This document shows positions 51,223 through 63,344 of a DNA stretch of 64,000 bases, in pieces. This DNA comes from Terebella lapidaria (Eukaryota; Annelida; Polychaeta; Terebellida; Terebellidae): NCBI GenBank assembly GCA_949152475.1, contig OX424555.1:17254868-17318867 (forward strand). The letters are read 5' to 3'. The notes beneath the pieces were generated by a model that did no database searches, was not told where the DNA came from, and saw only the letters and a list, made by a program, of their open reading frames with translations. The translations under genes were made by a program, and so were the position numbers. Positions within the stretch are counted from its first letter, which is position 1. Each line of letters starts with the position of its first letter.

Positions 51223-51605
51223 ATCGACGAGGCCAGGCGTCGATCGATGACGAGGCCAGGGGTCGATCATTGACGAGGCCAGGGTTCGATCATTGACGAA
51301 GCTAGGTGTCGATCATTGACGAGGCCAGGGATCGATTAATGACGAGGCAATGGGTCGATATTGACGAGGCCAGGCGTCGATCATTGACGATGCCAGATGT
51401 CGATCATTGACGAGGCCAGGGGTCGATGATCGACGAGGCCAGGTTCGATAATTGACGAGGCCAGGCGTCGATCATTGATGAGGCCAGGGGTCGATCATTG
51501 ACGAGACCAGGGGTCGATCATTGACGAGGCCAGGGGTCGATCATTGACGAGGTCAGGGGTCGATCATTGACGAGGCCAAGCGTCGATTATTGGAGAAACC
51601 AGAAG
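51223..51605. repeat. 22/23-bp minisatellite, about 16 copies
   Basis: Same unit as 35812-37390 (TCGATCATTGACGAGGCCAG) with the same flanks, lying between the first exon of gene B and the last exon of gene C. It is about a quarter of the other array's length. Confidence 0.95.
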
Positions 51606-52039
51606 TCGATTATCGAAGAGACGACTTCTCACTTTTATTGGTTGTAGCTCCCACTATTATGAACGACGTAAAACGTTTTTTTTTAAACCATTCATCGCTT
51701 GAGCCAACCACCTGAAACGCTTGATACCACACACAAAAGAGACGCCCATCGAGCATTGTGGAGACCTCGATCCAAACCGAAAATTAAATGCTACATCAAT
51801 TTCTGTATCAATATGAAGAAATGGGCGTAGCTTAAAAAGACCTTTATTTTGGTGATACCATTCATATATATACACATGCATATCTGGCATATAATTTATA
51901 ACAGTATATCTACGAAATTAGCATTTGTTTTCAAACTGCCAGTTGTCGTACCGGTACAAGACATGACATATTGATACAAATATTATCTTTCACATCATCA
52001 GACAAGGTCACATGCGAGTGCTGGTATATCCAGTCTTGC

Positions 52040-55000
52040 TCATTCTTCGGGGACAGGTATTTCAAAGAAGGCATCTCTGCGGATATACCACTGATCATCC
52101 AGTTTCGTCAGCAACACACAATCCCTGCAAGAACATATATGTTAGGGATATGTCAAACCACAAAAAAATATGTGTCTGAATATTTTGTGGAAATATTTTT
52201 GTCACCCAATATTTAGTAGTTTAATACGTGTCTCAAAGTTTTCTCCACTAACCTAAACCCGGTCTTGAGCTTCCCAGTGTCATTCACAGGCTTCCAGGTG
52301 GCATTCACGTAGGCTGTGACGTCATTCAGCAACTCGAAGTAGCAAAGTTCATCCAGTGCAAAATTCTTAATCACCGGGATCATTCGTTTCAAAAACTCCT
52401 CGATTGCTGTGGAAGTTCACTGGATAATACATACTTTGTGTATGTCCACACGCACATGTACGTAATATTGAATATGTGTATGTAATAACAAATTGACGTA
52501 TATCATTACCCGCTTTGCCTTTTGCGATAACACCATTGTTGGGTACAATAACAGCATTATCCACATATATATCGGCAGCAGATTTCGCGTCATCGCTGCG
52601 AAGAGCATTGGTCCAGTCCTGGATCCGCCCCAGGATCTTCTCCTTCGCCACGTCTGTTGAATGGATGACTTTCATATTTCCGCTACGAAACAAAAGTCTG
52701 GACAACAACAATAGCAACAACAGAACAAACTCTTTGGCATATTTTGGTGCTCTAAAACTACAAATCTTTTTTCAACACCATGCCCAACATCGTTAACTCG
52801 CTTGGAAACATTTTATCGGTTTGTCCCAAGTTTGTCTCATCCTTTTCCTTAATCTATGACATGGGATCATTTCTAAGGCTTGCATTTCGCTGCAAATACA
52901 TGTATTAGGAATGAGGCAGTTCTTAGTATATCCGACCGTACCTGACGGGGAGCACAGTAGTTTTCGATTGTTCATAAACTCCCTCTCAATATACCATTCT
53001 CGGTCGACTTTCCTCCATAGTATACTATAACTGGAACAAAGTGGGTCATTTTTTGTAAATCGGCGATTGTATGCCGAGACCGGGATAGCAAGAATTGCGA
53101 TTGATACTTGTGGGAAGAATCCAATAAGAATATATACTTCAAGTTCTGCCATATGGAACATACTTATAGTTAGCAATAACACGTCCCTCACTGTCGCGAG
53201 CCTCAACAAGCAAGTCTTGACAGGCGACATTGTCGTTCATCAACTCGAAAAACTCCGTTGCGACTCTCTTGAGACTGTGGATAGTTGTCGCTAATTCTTG
53301 ATTCATCGCAAGCAGAGCTGCGGGGGACATTGACTCGAATTTTACAATACACGTTATTATCTCAGAATGTCTTTGAACGGATAAATTAAATCGAGTGGTA
53401 AGGGGAAAATTGACTGCATACTCCGCTGAGAAACTGAGGTACCTTTGCGGCTTGAGATGACATTCGCGTCTGCTCCCATGACGGTGACGTCTTCCGCGCA
53501 GATACTCGCAGAACTCTCATACCTCTTATTGTTGTACTCGCCCACCGCCCAGTCGTACCGCTCCGTGACCAGCTTCTCCACTGCGTCTGGGTTCGTGAAA
53601 GTCATCACATTGAAATATATACTAATATATAATATAATTTTGTACCCGATAGAAGTAGTGCGATTTTGTCACGTTCGCATTCTCCCAAACACATGACAAG
53701 AGTGGGACAATCATGCATGATGGGGGTAGATCTATTGTTTCGGTGATTTGCGAGAAAAAAAACGTGCACAATATAACGTACAGGTAAATCAGTCTCTTGG
53801 TTCTAGTGGTCTTTTACATTTCCACAAATTGGGACCGATTTGACCCTGAGTTTTGACATATGACCTTGAAATGTCACAGAACAATCCCAGGCGTGAAGGT
53901 TTGTCTCAACTCTTTTTCATAAAATCAGGGATTACAGATCCACGGGGAACCCGATAGGAATTAATTCCTGTAACTTTCCAGCGGATCGACTTAGATCTAT
54001 CCCTATTAGACAGTTTGCCTTTGAGCGCCGTACTTCGACATTTAGAATTCCACACAGCTCCTCAGCCAATCGAAACGCTTGAATCATGAGAATTCGAAAT
54101 GCACTGTAGGCCGTGTTTTGCCTGGACTATCCCATTGCAACATCAGGGGCGCTCAGGTTGCAATGATGTGGCGAGTGGTGCCAATTCAACCGCATCGCCA
54201 TTCACAAAATATTTACACCTATAGGCGTAGGATTTGGCGTCAAAGTAAGTTAGGTGGCCCGCTTTGCCCCCTCTTCCCCTATTATCATTATGTACAACAC
54301 GTTGATCCTTCGCAAATGATTTATAATATTTTATCATCGGATTGCTGAAAATGCGTGATCCTGATTGGTCGATCCCCCGACAATGCCACTCCGTATTTGT
54401 AGAGCTGTGACGCAACCCCACGATATTCTCTGTATCGTGGGCTTCAGGCGGGTAATACAGAATGACATTTCGGAGAGTTCCACGTAATCCAATGATAAAA
54501 CCGTTACCATGGGCTTCAGACCCCAATAGGGCACAGAAGTGAGATTTAAAACGTCACGTTATTTTGCGTTATTTCGTCATTTTGGGGACACACAACTTTC
54601 CCGCCAAATTTTCTGAAAAATTTTGAATATTGTATTTGTTCGGTTCCAAATAATATCAACATAAATCAACGGAAATTCATCGAAATTTTATATTACCATT
54701 ATTGACACATTACAACCGCTATCAGATCGATGAATGTACTATTCCTCAAATATTTCATGTCGATTGGAGCGTTTGAATAACCTATGTTTCTGGGCATTTG
54801 GGCCGCGATCTTTACAGCAGAAAATGTACCAAGGCTTTTAAATTGAGTCGGACTTATACTTTCTTTTTGTGTTCCGAGGAACTACATAAGAGGATAGACA
54901 TATTTTGTCCTATTTCAAGTTTAACATCACATAAATATTTGTGTTATAATCGAATTTATGCCTCAGAAATGCACTCTCAAACACGACTTGAATAGGGCGC

Positions 55001-58000
55001 ATTTTCAGTTTGAAAAATACATCTGATTTTGTGTAAATTTTGTGAGTAAATAATTCGGAGTACTTTCATTACATTCAAGAAAGAGTTATGAATATATCTC
55101 AAAAAACTTTATTGTACGGTACATGTGAATTCAAGCTAAATCTGCAAAAGTGACCACGTGGCAAGCCTTGTCCCCGGAAGTACAAAATTACGTCATAAAT
55201 ACGTAATTTTTGGACACATGTGGAACGAGACTTCGGTGCCCTATACGGCATGATATCTGCCTTCAGTCAGCATATCCCACTCTGCCTGCGGCCTCGTGGT
55301 ATATGGTGACTTCAGGCAGATATCACGACGTATTGGGGTTTGAAACCCATGATAACTTATAGTATTTATATTAACACGTGGAGATACGTACGGTGGCTGA
55401 TTCATGCCATAATGCGTTTCTCCCGAATAGTTTTGGTCGCGAATTTAATTGTGACGACTGAAATAATTTATGTCGCGACCAAAATCAATCCGCAACCAAA
55501 ACGTTTTCGCTGCGGCGAAAACATTCTCGCCGCGAATTAAATACTTTTAGCTGCGACAAAAACATTATCGACGCGACCAAAATCATTTTCGCTGCAGCGA
55601 AATAGTTCTCGCCGCGATTTAATTACTTATAGCCGCGACCAAAACATTCTCGCTGCAGCGAAAATGATTATCGCCGCGGCGAGAATGGCCATACGTGTTA
55701 GAACGTTTTTCTTTCATCACCTCTATACGGTGGCTCCTAAATGACATGATTATTCTCGCATTTTGGAAGTAGAATTACGAAAATAAATAATTAAATTCAC
55801 ATGCAGCACAAATATTCCTGTCGTGACACAAATATTTGTGCTGCGACAGAAATCATTTTAGTCACGACATGAATATTTCTGTCGCGACACAAATATTTAA
55901 GTCGCGACACAAATATTAAAGTCGCGACAGAAATCATTTCTGCTGCGACACAAATATTTGTGCTGCGACAGAAATCATTTTAGTCGCGACATAAATATTA
56001 CTGTCGTGACACAAATATTTAAGTCATGACAGAAATGATTTGTGCTGTGACACAAATATTTCTGTCGCGACACAAATATTCTAGTCGCGACACAAATCAT
56101 TTGTGCTGTGACAGAAATATTTATGTCGCGACTAAAATGATTTCTGTCGCAGCACAAATATTTGTGTCGCGACAGGAATATTTGTGCTGCATGTGAATTT
56201 AATTATTTATTTTCGTAATTCTACTTCCAAAATGCGAGAATAATCATGTCATTTAGGAGCCACCATACCTCTAAGAGAACAAATGATTTATTATTGCAAT
56301 TATCGCCGCGGCGAATATTCAGAGTTAAGTGCAATTATCGCCGCGGTGGTAATTATTCTCGCTGCAACAGAAATGTATCGGTCGCGGCAACAATAGTTTT
56401 CGCTGCGGCGAGAATGTTTTGGTCGGCATTAATGGTTTTCGTTGCGACCGAAATGTTTCAGTTGCGACAACAACTATTTTCGCTGCGACGAGAATGTTTT
56501 GGTCGCGGCGAGAATATTTCCGCTGCAGCGAAAACGTTTCGGTCGCGATTTTAATCATTTCCGTCGTCAGAATTAAAGTCGCGACGAAAAGTCTTCAGGA
56601 CAAACACATTATGGCATGAATCAGCCACTGTAGATACGTAAGTCGTTAGTACGTGCACTTATGAGTGGAATACGGGGCATCAAAGTATCACTCGATCATT
56701 GCTAGAACATGTGTCCTCTCCAAAACCTCGGAAAAATAACGTTCAATCTGAGGAGCATCAAATACAATATGAAACAAAAATTCACCTGGGAACTAACCAG
56801 TACGTGCATTTATGAGTGGATATTATCACCCCCTGTTCGCGGCACAGCGGTAAATAAATTCTTGACGTTATCGGTTCCTAATTTTTGGTGTTATGTTGGA
56901 AAATCTCGACGACATGGACATGGTTCTTGATGGTATCGATTTGTATAGCCACGGAAAGGACTGATAAGTGCATTAAATAATGAGATAAAGCTGATATGAA
57001 ACAATTATTATTGATGAGGGAATCTACATGCATGCATTCCCATTTCTGCATGGCGCTAAATTATTGGCGTTATCAATAACGTAAAGCATGACGAACTTAC
57101 GTCAAGAATACCGAACTTTACATTGTTGGTGGAAAACGACTGGCAATTATGTCTAATTCATGATCTGGGCATTGCCCCTTCCAATGTTTATTCATAAATT
57201 AACTGTCATTATATTGAAGCTCAAATTGAATTAATAAATGATTCATTACATGGGAACAAACTGCATATAGTACATTCGAATAGCTGCGGGGCATGATCTT
57301 CAACTTTTTTGACATTTCGTTGGGTTATTGGGATGTCATAATGCTTCATCCAGCACATAACTCGAATATATATTCACCCTTTCACATATTACCTGAGGGA
57401 AATGGTATAATTCATGCTGAGATCGCCATAGAACAAAACATAAACAAAGATAACGTCAAGAATTTCCCGCATAACGTTAAGAATTTCCCGCATAACGTCA
57501 AGAATTTAGCACCGATAACGTCAAGAATTGATTTACCGCTGTGCGGCGAACAGGGGGTGATTATGGGGCATCAAAGTATCACTCGGTTTTTGCTAGAACA
57601 TGTGTCCTCTCCAAAGCCTCAGAAAAATAACGCCCAATCTGAGGAGCATCAAATACAATATGAAACAAAAATTCACCTGGGAACTAACCCTATCTCCAGG
57701 CGAAATTGGTTACCTGGGAACCTCATCGAACACGCTAAAACGAACACGTTAAAATATACGGTTAAAATGTAGAAATACAAATCATGTCGGTGGGTCTGAA
57801 ATGGCTTTAAACGTGTTTTTGGTAACGTATGCAAGATCACACAGACTCAGGACTATTTCATGAGATAAAGCCGCTTCTCAACGGCATACATCATTCCCTC
57901 TACTTCATTACACACAACACTCCTTCGACTTCGTCACTTGCAACACTCCCTCTACTCCACTACATACATCACCACTCCTTCTACACCATTGCCCACAACA

Positions 58001-61000
58001 CTAACCAAATACTGCATTGTACTGGGATTTATTTCGCACGGGTCCTCTCACGGAGCACGAGTTTACGAGTGCTCCGCTGAAGGACCAAGTGAGAAATAAA
58101 TCCCAGTACAATGTAGTATTATGTAAATTACATTGAATAAGATAGAAACGCACTGATGAGACATATAATAATATTTTATATACAAAACACCATCTACTCC
58201 ATTATATACAACACTCTCGCTACTCAACTACATACACCACTCCCAATACTTCATTACTCACACCACACCCTCTACTCCATTGCCCACAGCACTTCAGTAC
58301 TCCATTACATACACCACTCCCTCTACTCCATTGCCCACAGCACTTCAGTACTCCATTACATACACCACTCCCTCTACTCCATTGCCCACAGCACTTCAGT
58401 ACTCCATTACATACACCACTCCCTCTACTCCATTGCCCACAGCACTTCAGTACTCCATTACATACACCACTCCCTCTACTCCATTGCCCACAGCACTTCA
58501 GTACTCCATTACATACACCACTCTCTCTACTCCATTGCCCACAGCACTTCAGTACTCCATTACATACACCACTCTCTCTACTCCATTGCCCACAGCACTT
58601 CAGTACTCCATTACATACAACACTCCCTCTACTCCATTGCCCACAGCACTTCAGTACTCCATTACATACAACACTCCCTCTACTCCATTGCCCACAGCAC
58701 TTCAGTACTCCATTGTATACAACACTCCTTCCACTCCATCACATACAGCACTCCCTCTACAACATTGCATACAACACTCCCGCCACCCCATTACATACAC
58801 CACTCCCTCTAAAGCATTGTATACAACACTCCTGCCACTCCATCTAATACACCACTCCCTCTTCAACATTGCATACAACACTCCTGCCACCCAATTACAT
58901 ACACCACTCCCTCTACAACATTGCATACAACACTCCTGCCTCCCCATTACATACACCACTCCCTCTACAACGTTGCATACAACACTCCTGCCACCCCATT
59001 ACATACATCACTCCCTCTACAGCATTGCATACAACACTCCTGCCACTCCATCGAATACACCACTCCCTCTTCAACATTGCATACAACACTCCTGCCACCC
59101 AATTACATACACCACTCCCTCTACAACATTGCATACAACACTCCTGCCACCCCATTACATACACCACTCCCTCTACAACATTGCATACAACACCCGTGCC
59201 ACCCCATTACATACACCACTCCCTCTACAACATTGCATACAACACTCCTGCCACTCCATCACATACACCACTCCCTCTACAACATTGCATACAACACTCC
59301 TGCCACTCCATCACATACACCACTCCCTCCACATCATTACGTACATCACTCCCTCTACAACATTGCATACAGCACTCCTGCCACTCCATCACATACACAC
59401 TCCCTCTACAACATTACATACATCACTCCCTCTACAACATTGCATACAACACTCCTGTCACTCCATCACATACACCACTCCCTCTACAACATTACATACA
59501 CCACTCCCTCCACAACATTGCATACAACACTCCTGCCACTCCATCACATTCAACACTCCCTCTAAACATTACATACATCCCTCCCTCTACAAGATTGCAT
59601 ACAACACTCCTGCCACCCCATTACATACACCACTCCCTCTACAACATCACATACACCACTCCCTCCACAACATTGCATACAACACTCCTGCCACTCCATC
59701 ATATACACCACTCCCTCTACAACATTACATACACCACTCCCTCTACAACATTGCATACAACACTCCTGCCACTCCATCACATACACCACTCCCTCCACAA
59801 CATTGCATACAACACTCCTGCCACTCCATCATATACACCACTCCCTCTACAACATTACATACACCACTCCCTCCACAACATTGCATACAACACTCCTGTC
59901 ACTCCATCACATACACCACTCCCTCTACAACATTGCATACAACACTCCCTCCACAACATTACATACAACACTCTCTCTACAACATTGTATACAACACTCC
60001 TGCCAATCCATCACATACACCACTCCCTCTACAACATTACATACACCACTCCCTCCACAACATTACATACACCACTCTCTCTACAACATTGCTTACAACA
60101 CTCCTGCCCCTCCATCATATACACCACTCCCTCTACAACATTACATACACCACTCCCTCTACAACATTGCATACAACACTCCTGTCACTCCATCACATAC
60201 ACCACTCCCTCTACAAAATTACATACACCACTCCCTCTACAACATTACATGCCACATTCCCTTTATGCCATTACATACAATGCTCCTAGCACTCCATCAC
60301 ATACACCCCTCTCGCTACACTATCGCATACAACACTCCTCTACACCATTACACACACCACTCCCTCTACACCATTGCCCACAACACCCCCCCCCCTCTCC
60401 ATTAAATACACCACTCCCTCTACACCATTGCATACAACACTCCCCTACGTCATTACATACAACACTCCCTCTACTCCATTATATAAAATACTCCCTTTAT
60501 TCCATTTAACTCCACACCCCCTGCAATCCATCACACGCAAGGCCAGACATCGGACAAATATTAGCCAATCAGCGAGTGTGCAAATCATTCAGGCCACATT
60601 TTTGAAATTCAATGTGACACATCGCATCATTCTTTTTTCATGTCAGTGAGAATAATGAAATGGCTAATCGAAGCCCAAAAAAACGGTTTTGGTTGGGCGC
60701 GCGCGTCACTTTAAACCCCGTGCAATGCCTTTTTCTTAAAGCAAAACCAAATCGCGCGCATCACTTTCTGAGAGCAGATTTTTCTTTTTTGGTGACTTGA
60801 CACCCGTACACCGAATATCCCTTGTATCTCATTTTTCACAATCCATCCCTCCCACGCCCCCTGCTCCCGAGACCGTTCGGCCCGACCCATGGGGCCTGAC
60901 CCCAGGGGAGCGAATATAACCTTGGCGCAACGACATGCTCAAAGTCAAAACTGTGTATAGACTGTAGTCATTTCTGTTCGCTCAGCTGTGTACATTTTTT

Positions 61001-63341
61001 TCAAGCATGCACCAACGGACACCCCTGTGGCGAATGAGTCTGGTCCATGTTATGCAGTTTGCCAGGATGAAAACTCCACCTACTTTGTGCCGGTGACGGG
61101 GATCGAACCCGCGTCACCTACCGCCTCTGAGCTTCGTTGCTTCAAGAGCCACCAGTCCCATCCACTCGGCCACAGAGGCGGTAAAGATGCACTAACGATC
61201 GTTAGTGCATCCCGCAATGGCGAACCCACTTAAGATTGTGATCGATACACACATACATCTGCTGATTCTTATGCGCACGAAACAACCGTTCGTTGCAAAT
61301 ACATGGCGATTTATGTTGGTTTGAGCATGAAAAACTCGTCTGGAAAAAAACCGAAAGAATCCCTAACGATAGTTTTTGTAAAATCGAACATTCCCTAACG
61401 AATATGTGAAGATTCCCCAACGATCTTTTCTTTATTATTTCAAATCTACGTTATTTAAATATTAAACGTGGAATAAAGTACCAATTGACAGGTATTGATG
61501 TGTACAGATGAGCTTCTAGTACATAGTTCCTATTTTTAATGTGACCTTCGCTAATTTATGTCGCATAAATCAACGAATTCACAATGGTGTATGATATGGA
61601 CCTATTACAATATACACGTATTCACTGGCTGGGAGCTTACCCATGATTCTTGACGAGTCAACTCGGTAAAAATCTTTCCTCGCAGGGGCATTGCTCAGCA
61701 AAAATCTTTAATCACAGGGGCATCTGAAAGCCCATGCGACAAAAGATTTTTGCCGAGCAAAGCCCCTGCGAGGAAATATTTTCACCGAGTTGACTCGTCA
61801 AGATTCATGGGCAAGCTCCCACCCGGTGGTATTAGGCCTGTATCGTTAGGGAATCTCATTTTTGTCGTTGGTGAATCTTATCGCTCATTCTTTTCCACAA
61901 CATATCTAAACAAAGAAGCGTGATCTGCTTGAAATAACTACACATGTCTTTGAGCTACCTTCAGAGTATCCATTTTTCACAAATGGACCTGTCTTTTGAT
62001 AAAATACGGTCAAAACCAAACTGACCGTGTTTACTGTCCGCCATTGCGGGATGCACTAACGATCGTTAGTGTATCTAGTATCGCCACAATGATTAAAGTT
62101 ATGTTCTCGGAGAGACAGCCAGAGAGACAGACGCAATAAACTCAACACCGATCGAGGGAAGGGGAAGCGTATTATACAAAAACAAAAACGTAATTAAATG
62201 CATCCAAATAGGCCATTTAACGCTGATCACGGATACTAATGTGGTGAATATTCCTATAACTATATGTATATGTCAGCCCATGTCACGAGTCACCCGCGGT
62301 AACCAGTTCCACGCAGTGAAGTGCTGGGAATGCACCCGCTGACATCACCAGCCCAGAACGGGATTCCGGAGGGAGGGCACCGAATACGTCACCAGGCACG
62401 TGACCCAGCGTCAACGAGCGCGAGACGACGAAGGAAGCCGGCGCAGTTGTGTTACCTACGGAAGCCCATAGGTGACATGCGCGTAAAAAAATTCTATGTC
62501 TTTTCCAGCAAAAAGCTAGCACGTTCGAACGTGGAAGTATTTATCACTATCACGTTCGCACGTAGAAACAGTTTAGGCTATTGCGTTCACACGTGGAAAG
62601 TGCTAGGTTACCACGTTCACACGTGGAAGCATTTAACGCTTCCACGTTCGCACGTGGAAACTTCAGGAGCTACCACGTTCGCACGTGCAAAGATTTGGGT
62701 GTGGTAGCATCAAATGCTTTCACGTGTGAACGTGGTAGCTTTGAATCTTTCTACGTGTGAACGTAGAAACCTAAATATTTCTACGTGCGAACGTGGAAAG
62801 GTATAAATGCTTCCACGTGTGAACGTGGTAGCTTTGAAACTTTCCACGTGTGAACGTGGAAACCTACATCTTTCTACGTGCGAACGTGGAAAGGTATAAA
62901 TGCTTCCACGTGTGAACGTGGTAGCTTTGAAACTTTCTACGTGTGAACGTGGAAACCTACATTTTTCTACGTGCGAACGTGAAAGCATATATTGTTTCCA
63001 CCTGTGAACGTGGTAGCTCTGGACTTTCTACGTGTGAACGTGGAAGCCTAAAACCTTTTTACGTACGAACGTGTTGAGTTTTAAAGTTACCACGTGCGAA
63101 CGTGATAGCGCTAAATACTTCCACGTACGAACGTGGTAGCTTTGAACTCTCTACGTTCGAACGTGCAAGGTTTTTACTAGAAAAAACACCAAATTTTTTT
63201 CCCGCACATGTCACCTATGGGCTTCCATAGTTACCATCTTCAAGGAGACCAGATCGTCCATACCGATCCACACAACCAACTGCGACTTCACGCATCTACC
63301 TAACACTAGGTTTGTAGCAATATACAATACTAACCTGCCAT
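52040..63341 (-). CDS. Gene C: two-domain SnoaL/NTF2-like gene, seven exons
   Basis: Exons on the minus strand: 63341-63335 (ATGGCAG, donor GTTAGT), 53580-53443, 53317-53164, 53030-52942, 52653-52510, 52406-52253 and 52124-52040 (TGA). The sum is 771 nt, 256 aa. The sequence is nearly the same as gene B, but exon 2 has a GT donor (AAAG|GTACCT) and intron 4 is only 288 bp, without the Ngaro element. Intron 1 is about 9.8 kb and full of satellites and MITEs. In exon 7 the tryptophan conserved in the LW(R/T)K motif of every other module here is replaced by leucine (VLLTKLDDQWYI). The first exon is assigned by order and homology. All junctions are usable, so it is probably functional, unless the long repeat-rich intron or the W-to-L change interferes. 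Confidence 0.75.
54331..55358. repeat. Palindrome-rich insertion specific to the gene C copy
   Basis: The matching place upstream of gene B has a different sequence, and similarity resumes at TATTTATATTAACACGTGG. Inside, CCACGATATTCTCTGTATCGTGG (54418-54440) is a near-palindrome. GGCTTCAGACCCCAATAGGGC at the left has an inverted partner GTATTGGGGTTTGAAACCC near 55330-55350. It is probably a TIR element whose ends I could not fix. Confidence 0.5.
55390..56631. mobile_element. MITE with palindromic-module interior (outer)
   Basis: The TIRs are ACGGTGGCTGATTCATGCC (left) and ACAGTGGCTGATTCATGCC (right, inverted), with AGATACGT duplicated at 55382-55389 and 56632-56639. The related unfilled site near 44880 has one AGATACGT. 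The interior consists of short spacers such as AAAAT between GCGAC/GTCGC half-sites and 10-bp palindromes (CGCTGCAGCG, CGCCGCGGCG). A relative is inserted at 55727-56266. There is no ORF for a transposase. Confidence 0.8.
55727..56266. mobile_element. Nested palindromic-module MITE (inner)
   Basis: 540 bp with inverted arms of about 95 bp beginning ACGGTGGCTCCTAAATGAC and ATGGTGGCTCC. The flanks are ACCTCTAT (55719-55726) and ACCTCTAA (56267-56274), an 8-bp duplication with one mismatch. The interior is a run of GTCGCGAC palindromes joined by ACAAATATTT spacers. It shares the TIR start and design with the outer element. Confidence 0.8.
56640..57825. other. Duplicated flank sequence, no gene
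   Basis: Words such as GGGGCATCAAAGTATCACTC and GAGGAGCATCAAATACAAT occur twice here (about 56670-56780 and 57565-57670). They also flank the transposon at 44998-49190. Three near-identical AACGTCAAGAATTTCCCGCA units lie at 57455-57500. No exon was recognised. Confidence 0.5.
57890..60550. repeat. 26-bp satellite array, long allele (gene C side)
   Basis: The 5' part is nine 51-bp higher-order units (CCATTGCCCACAGCACTTCA plus GTACTCCATTACATACACCA, about 58270-58710). Next are many CTCCCTCTACAACATTGCAT / ACAACACTCCTGCCACTCC pairs up to about 60230, and then mixed units. It is roughly four times as long as the array at 49440-50345. Very long plus-strand ORFs (up to 669 codons) result from a stop-free period and are not genes. 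Confidence 0.92.
60994..61185 (-). mobile_element. tRNA-derived SINE
   Basis: On the minus strand a pol III A box (TGGCCGAGTGG, about 61176-61166) and B box (GGGTTCGATCCC, about 61114-61103) have spacing like class II (Leu/Ser) tRNAs. A non-tRNA body of about 90 bp and a short A-rich end (TTGAAAAAAATG) follow. The 5' acceptor bases do not pair with the 3' ones, so this is a SINE rather than a tRNA gene. Confidence 0.7.
61188..62076. mobile_element. 0.9-kb TIR element with palindromic ends
   Basis: The ends contain the palindrome CACTAACGATCGTTAGTG followed inward by CATCCCGCAATGGCG, at 61190-61222 and inverted at 62040-62074. Subterminal words (TCCCTAACGAT near 61350; inverse near 61845) are also inverted. 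There is no transposase. No clear target duplication was seen. It abuts the SINE. Confidence 0.7.
61630..61835. repeat. Foldback with arms of about 85 bp
   Basis: GAGTCAACTCGGTAAAAATC and CCTCGCAGGGGC in the left arm pair with inverse copies in the right arm (CGAGTTGACTC near 61785). The loop is about 30 bp. It lies inside the TIR element 61188-62076. Confidence 0.75.
62458..63228. mobile_element. MITE with ACGTTC/GAACGT palindrome array
   Basis: The ends ACGGAAGCCCATAGGTGAC and ATGGAAGCCCATAGGTGAC (inverted) have flanks TGTTACCT (62450-62457) and AGTTACCA (63229-63236), which share the six central bases. The interior is about twenty units of roughly 30 bp built on CACGTTC-GAACGTG half-palindromes (for example CACGTGTGAACGTGG). 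The A(C/T)GG start, flank length and palindromic interior recall the element pair at 55390-56631. Confidence 0.8.
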
Positions 63342-63344
63342 GAT

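Noticed and set aside
58280-60509. Very long plus-strand ORFs (669, 546, 218 and 214 codons)
   Set aside because: They lie wholly in the 26-bp satellite, are open in more than one frame, and have only Thr/Pro/Leu/His repeat composition with no domain.
61085-61182. True tRNA gene
   Set aside because: The B box is good, but the 5' and 3' acceptor strands do not pair and an A-rich tail follows; a SINE fits better.
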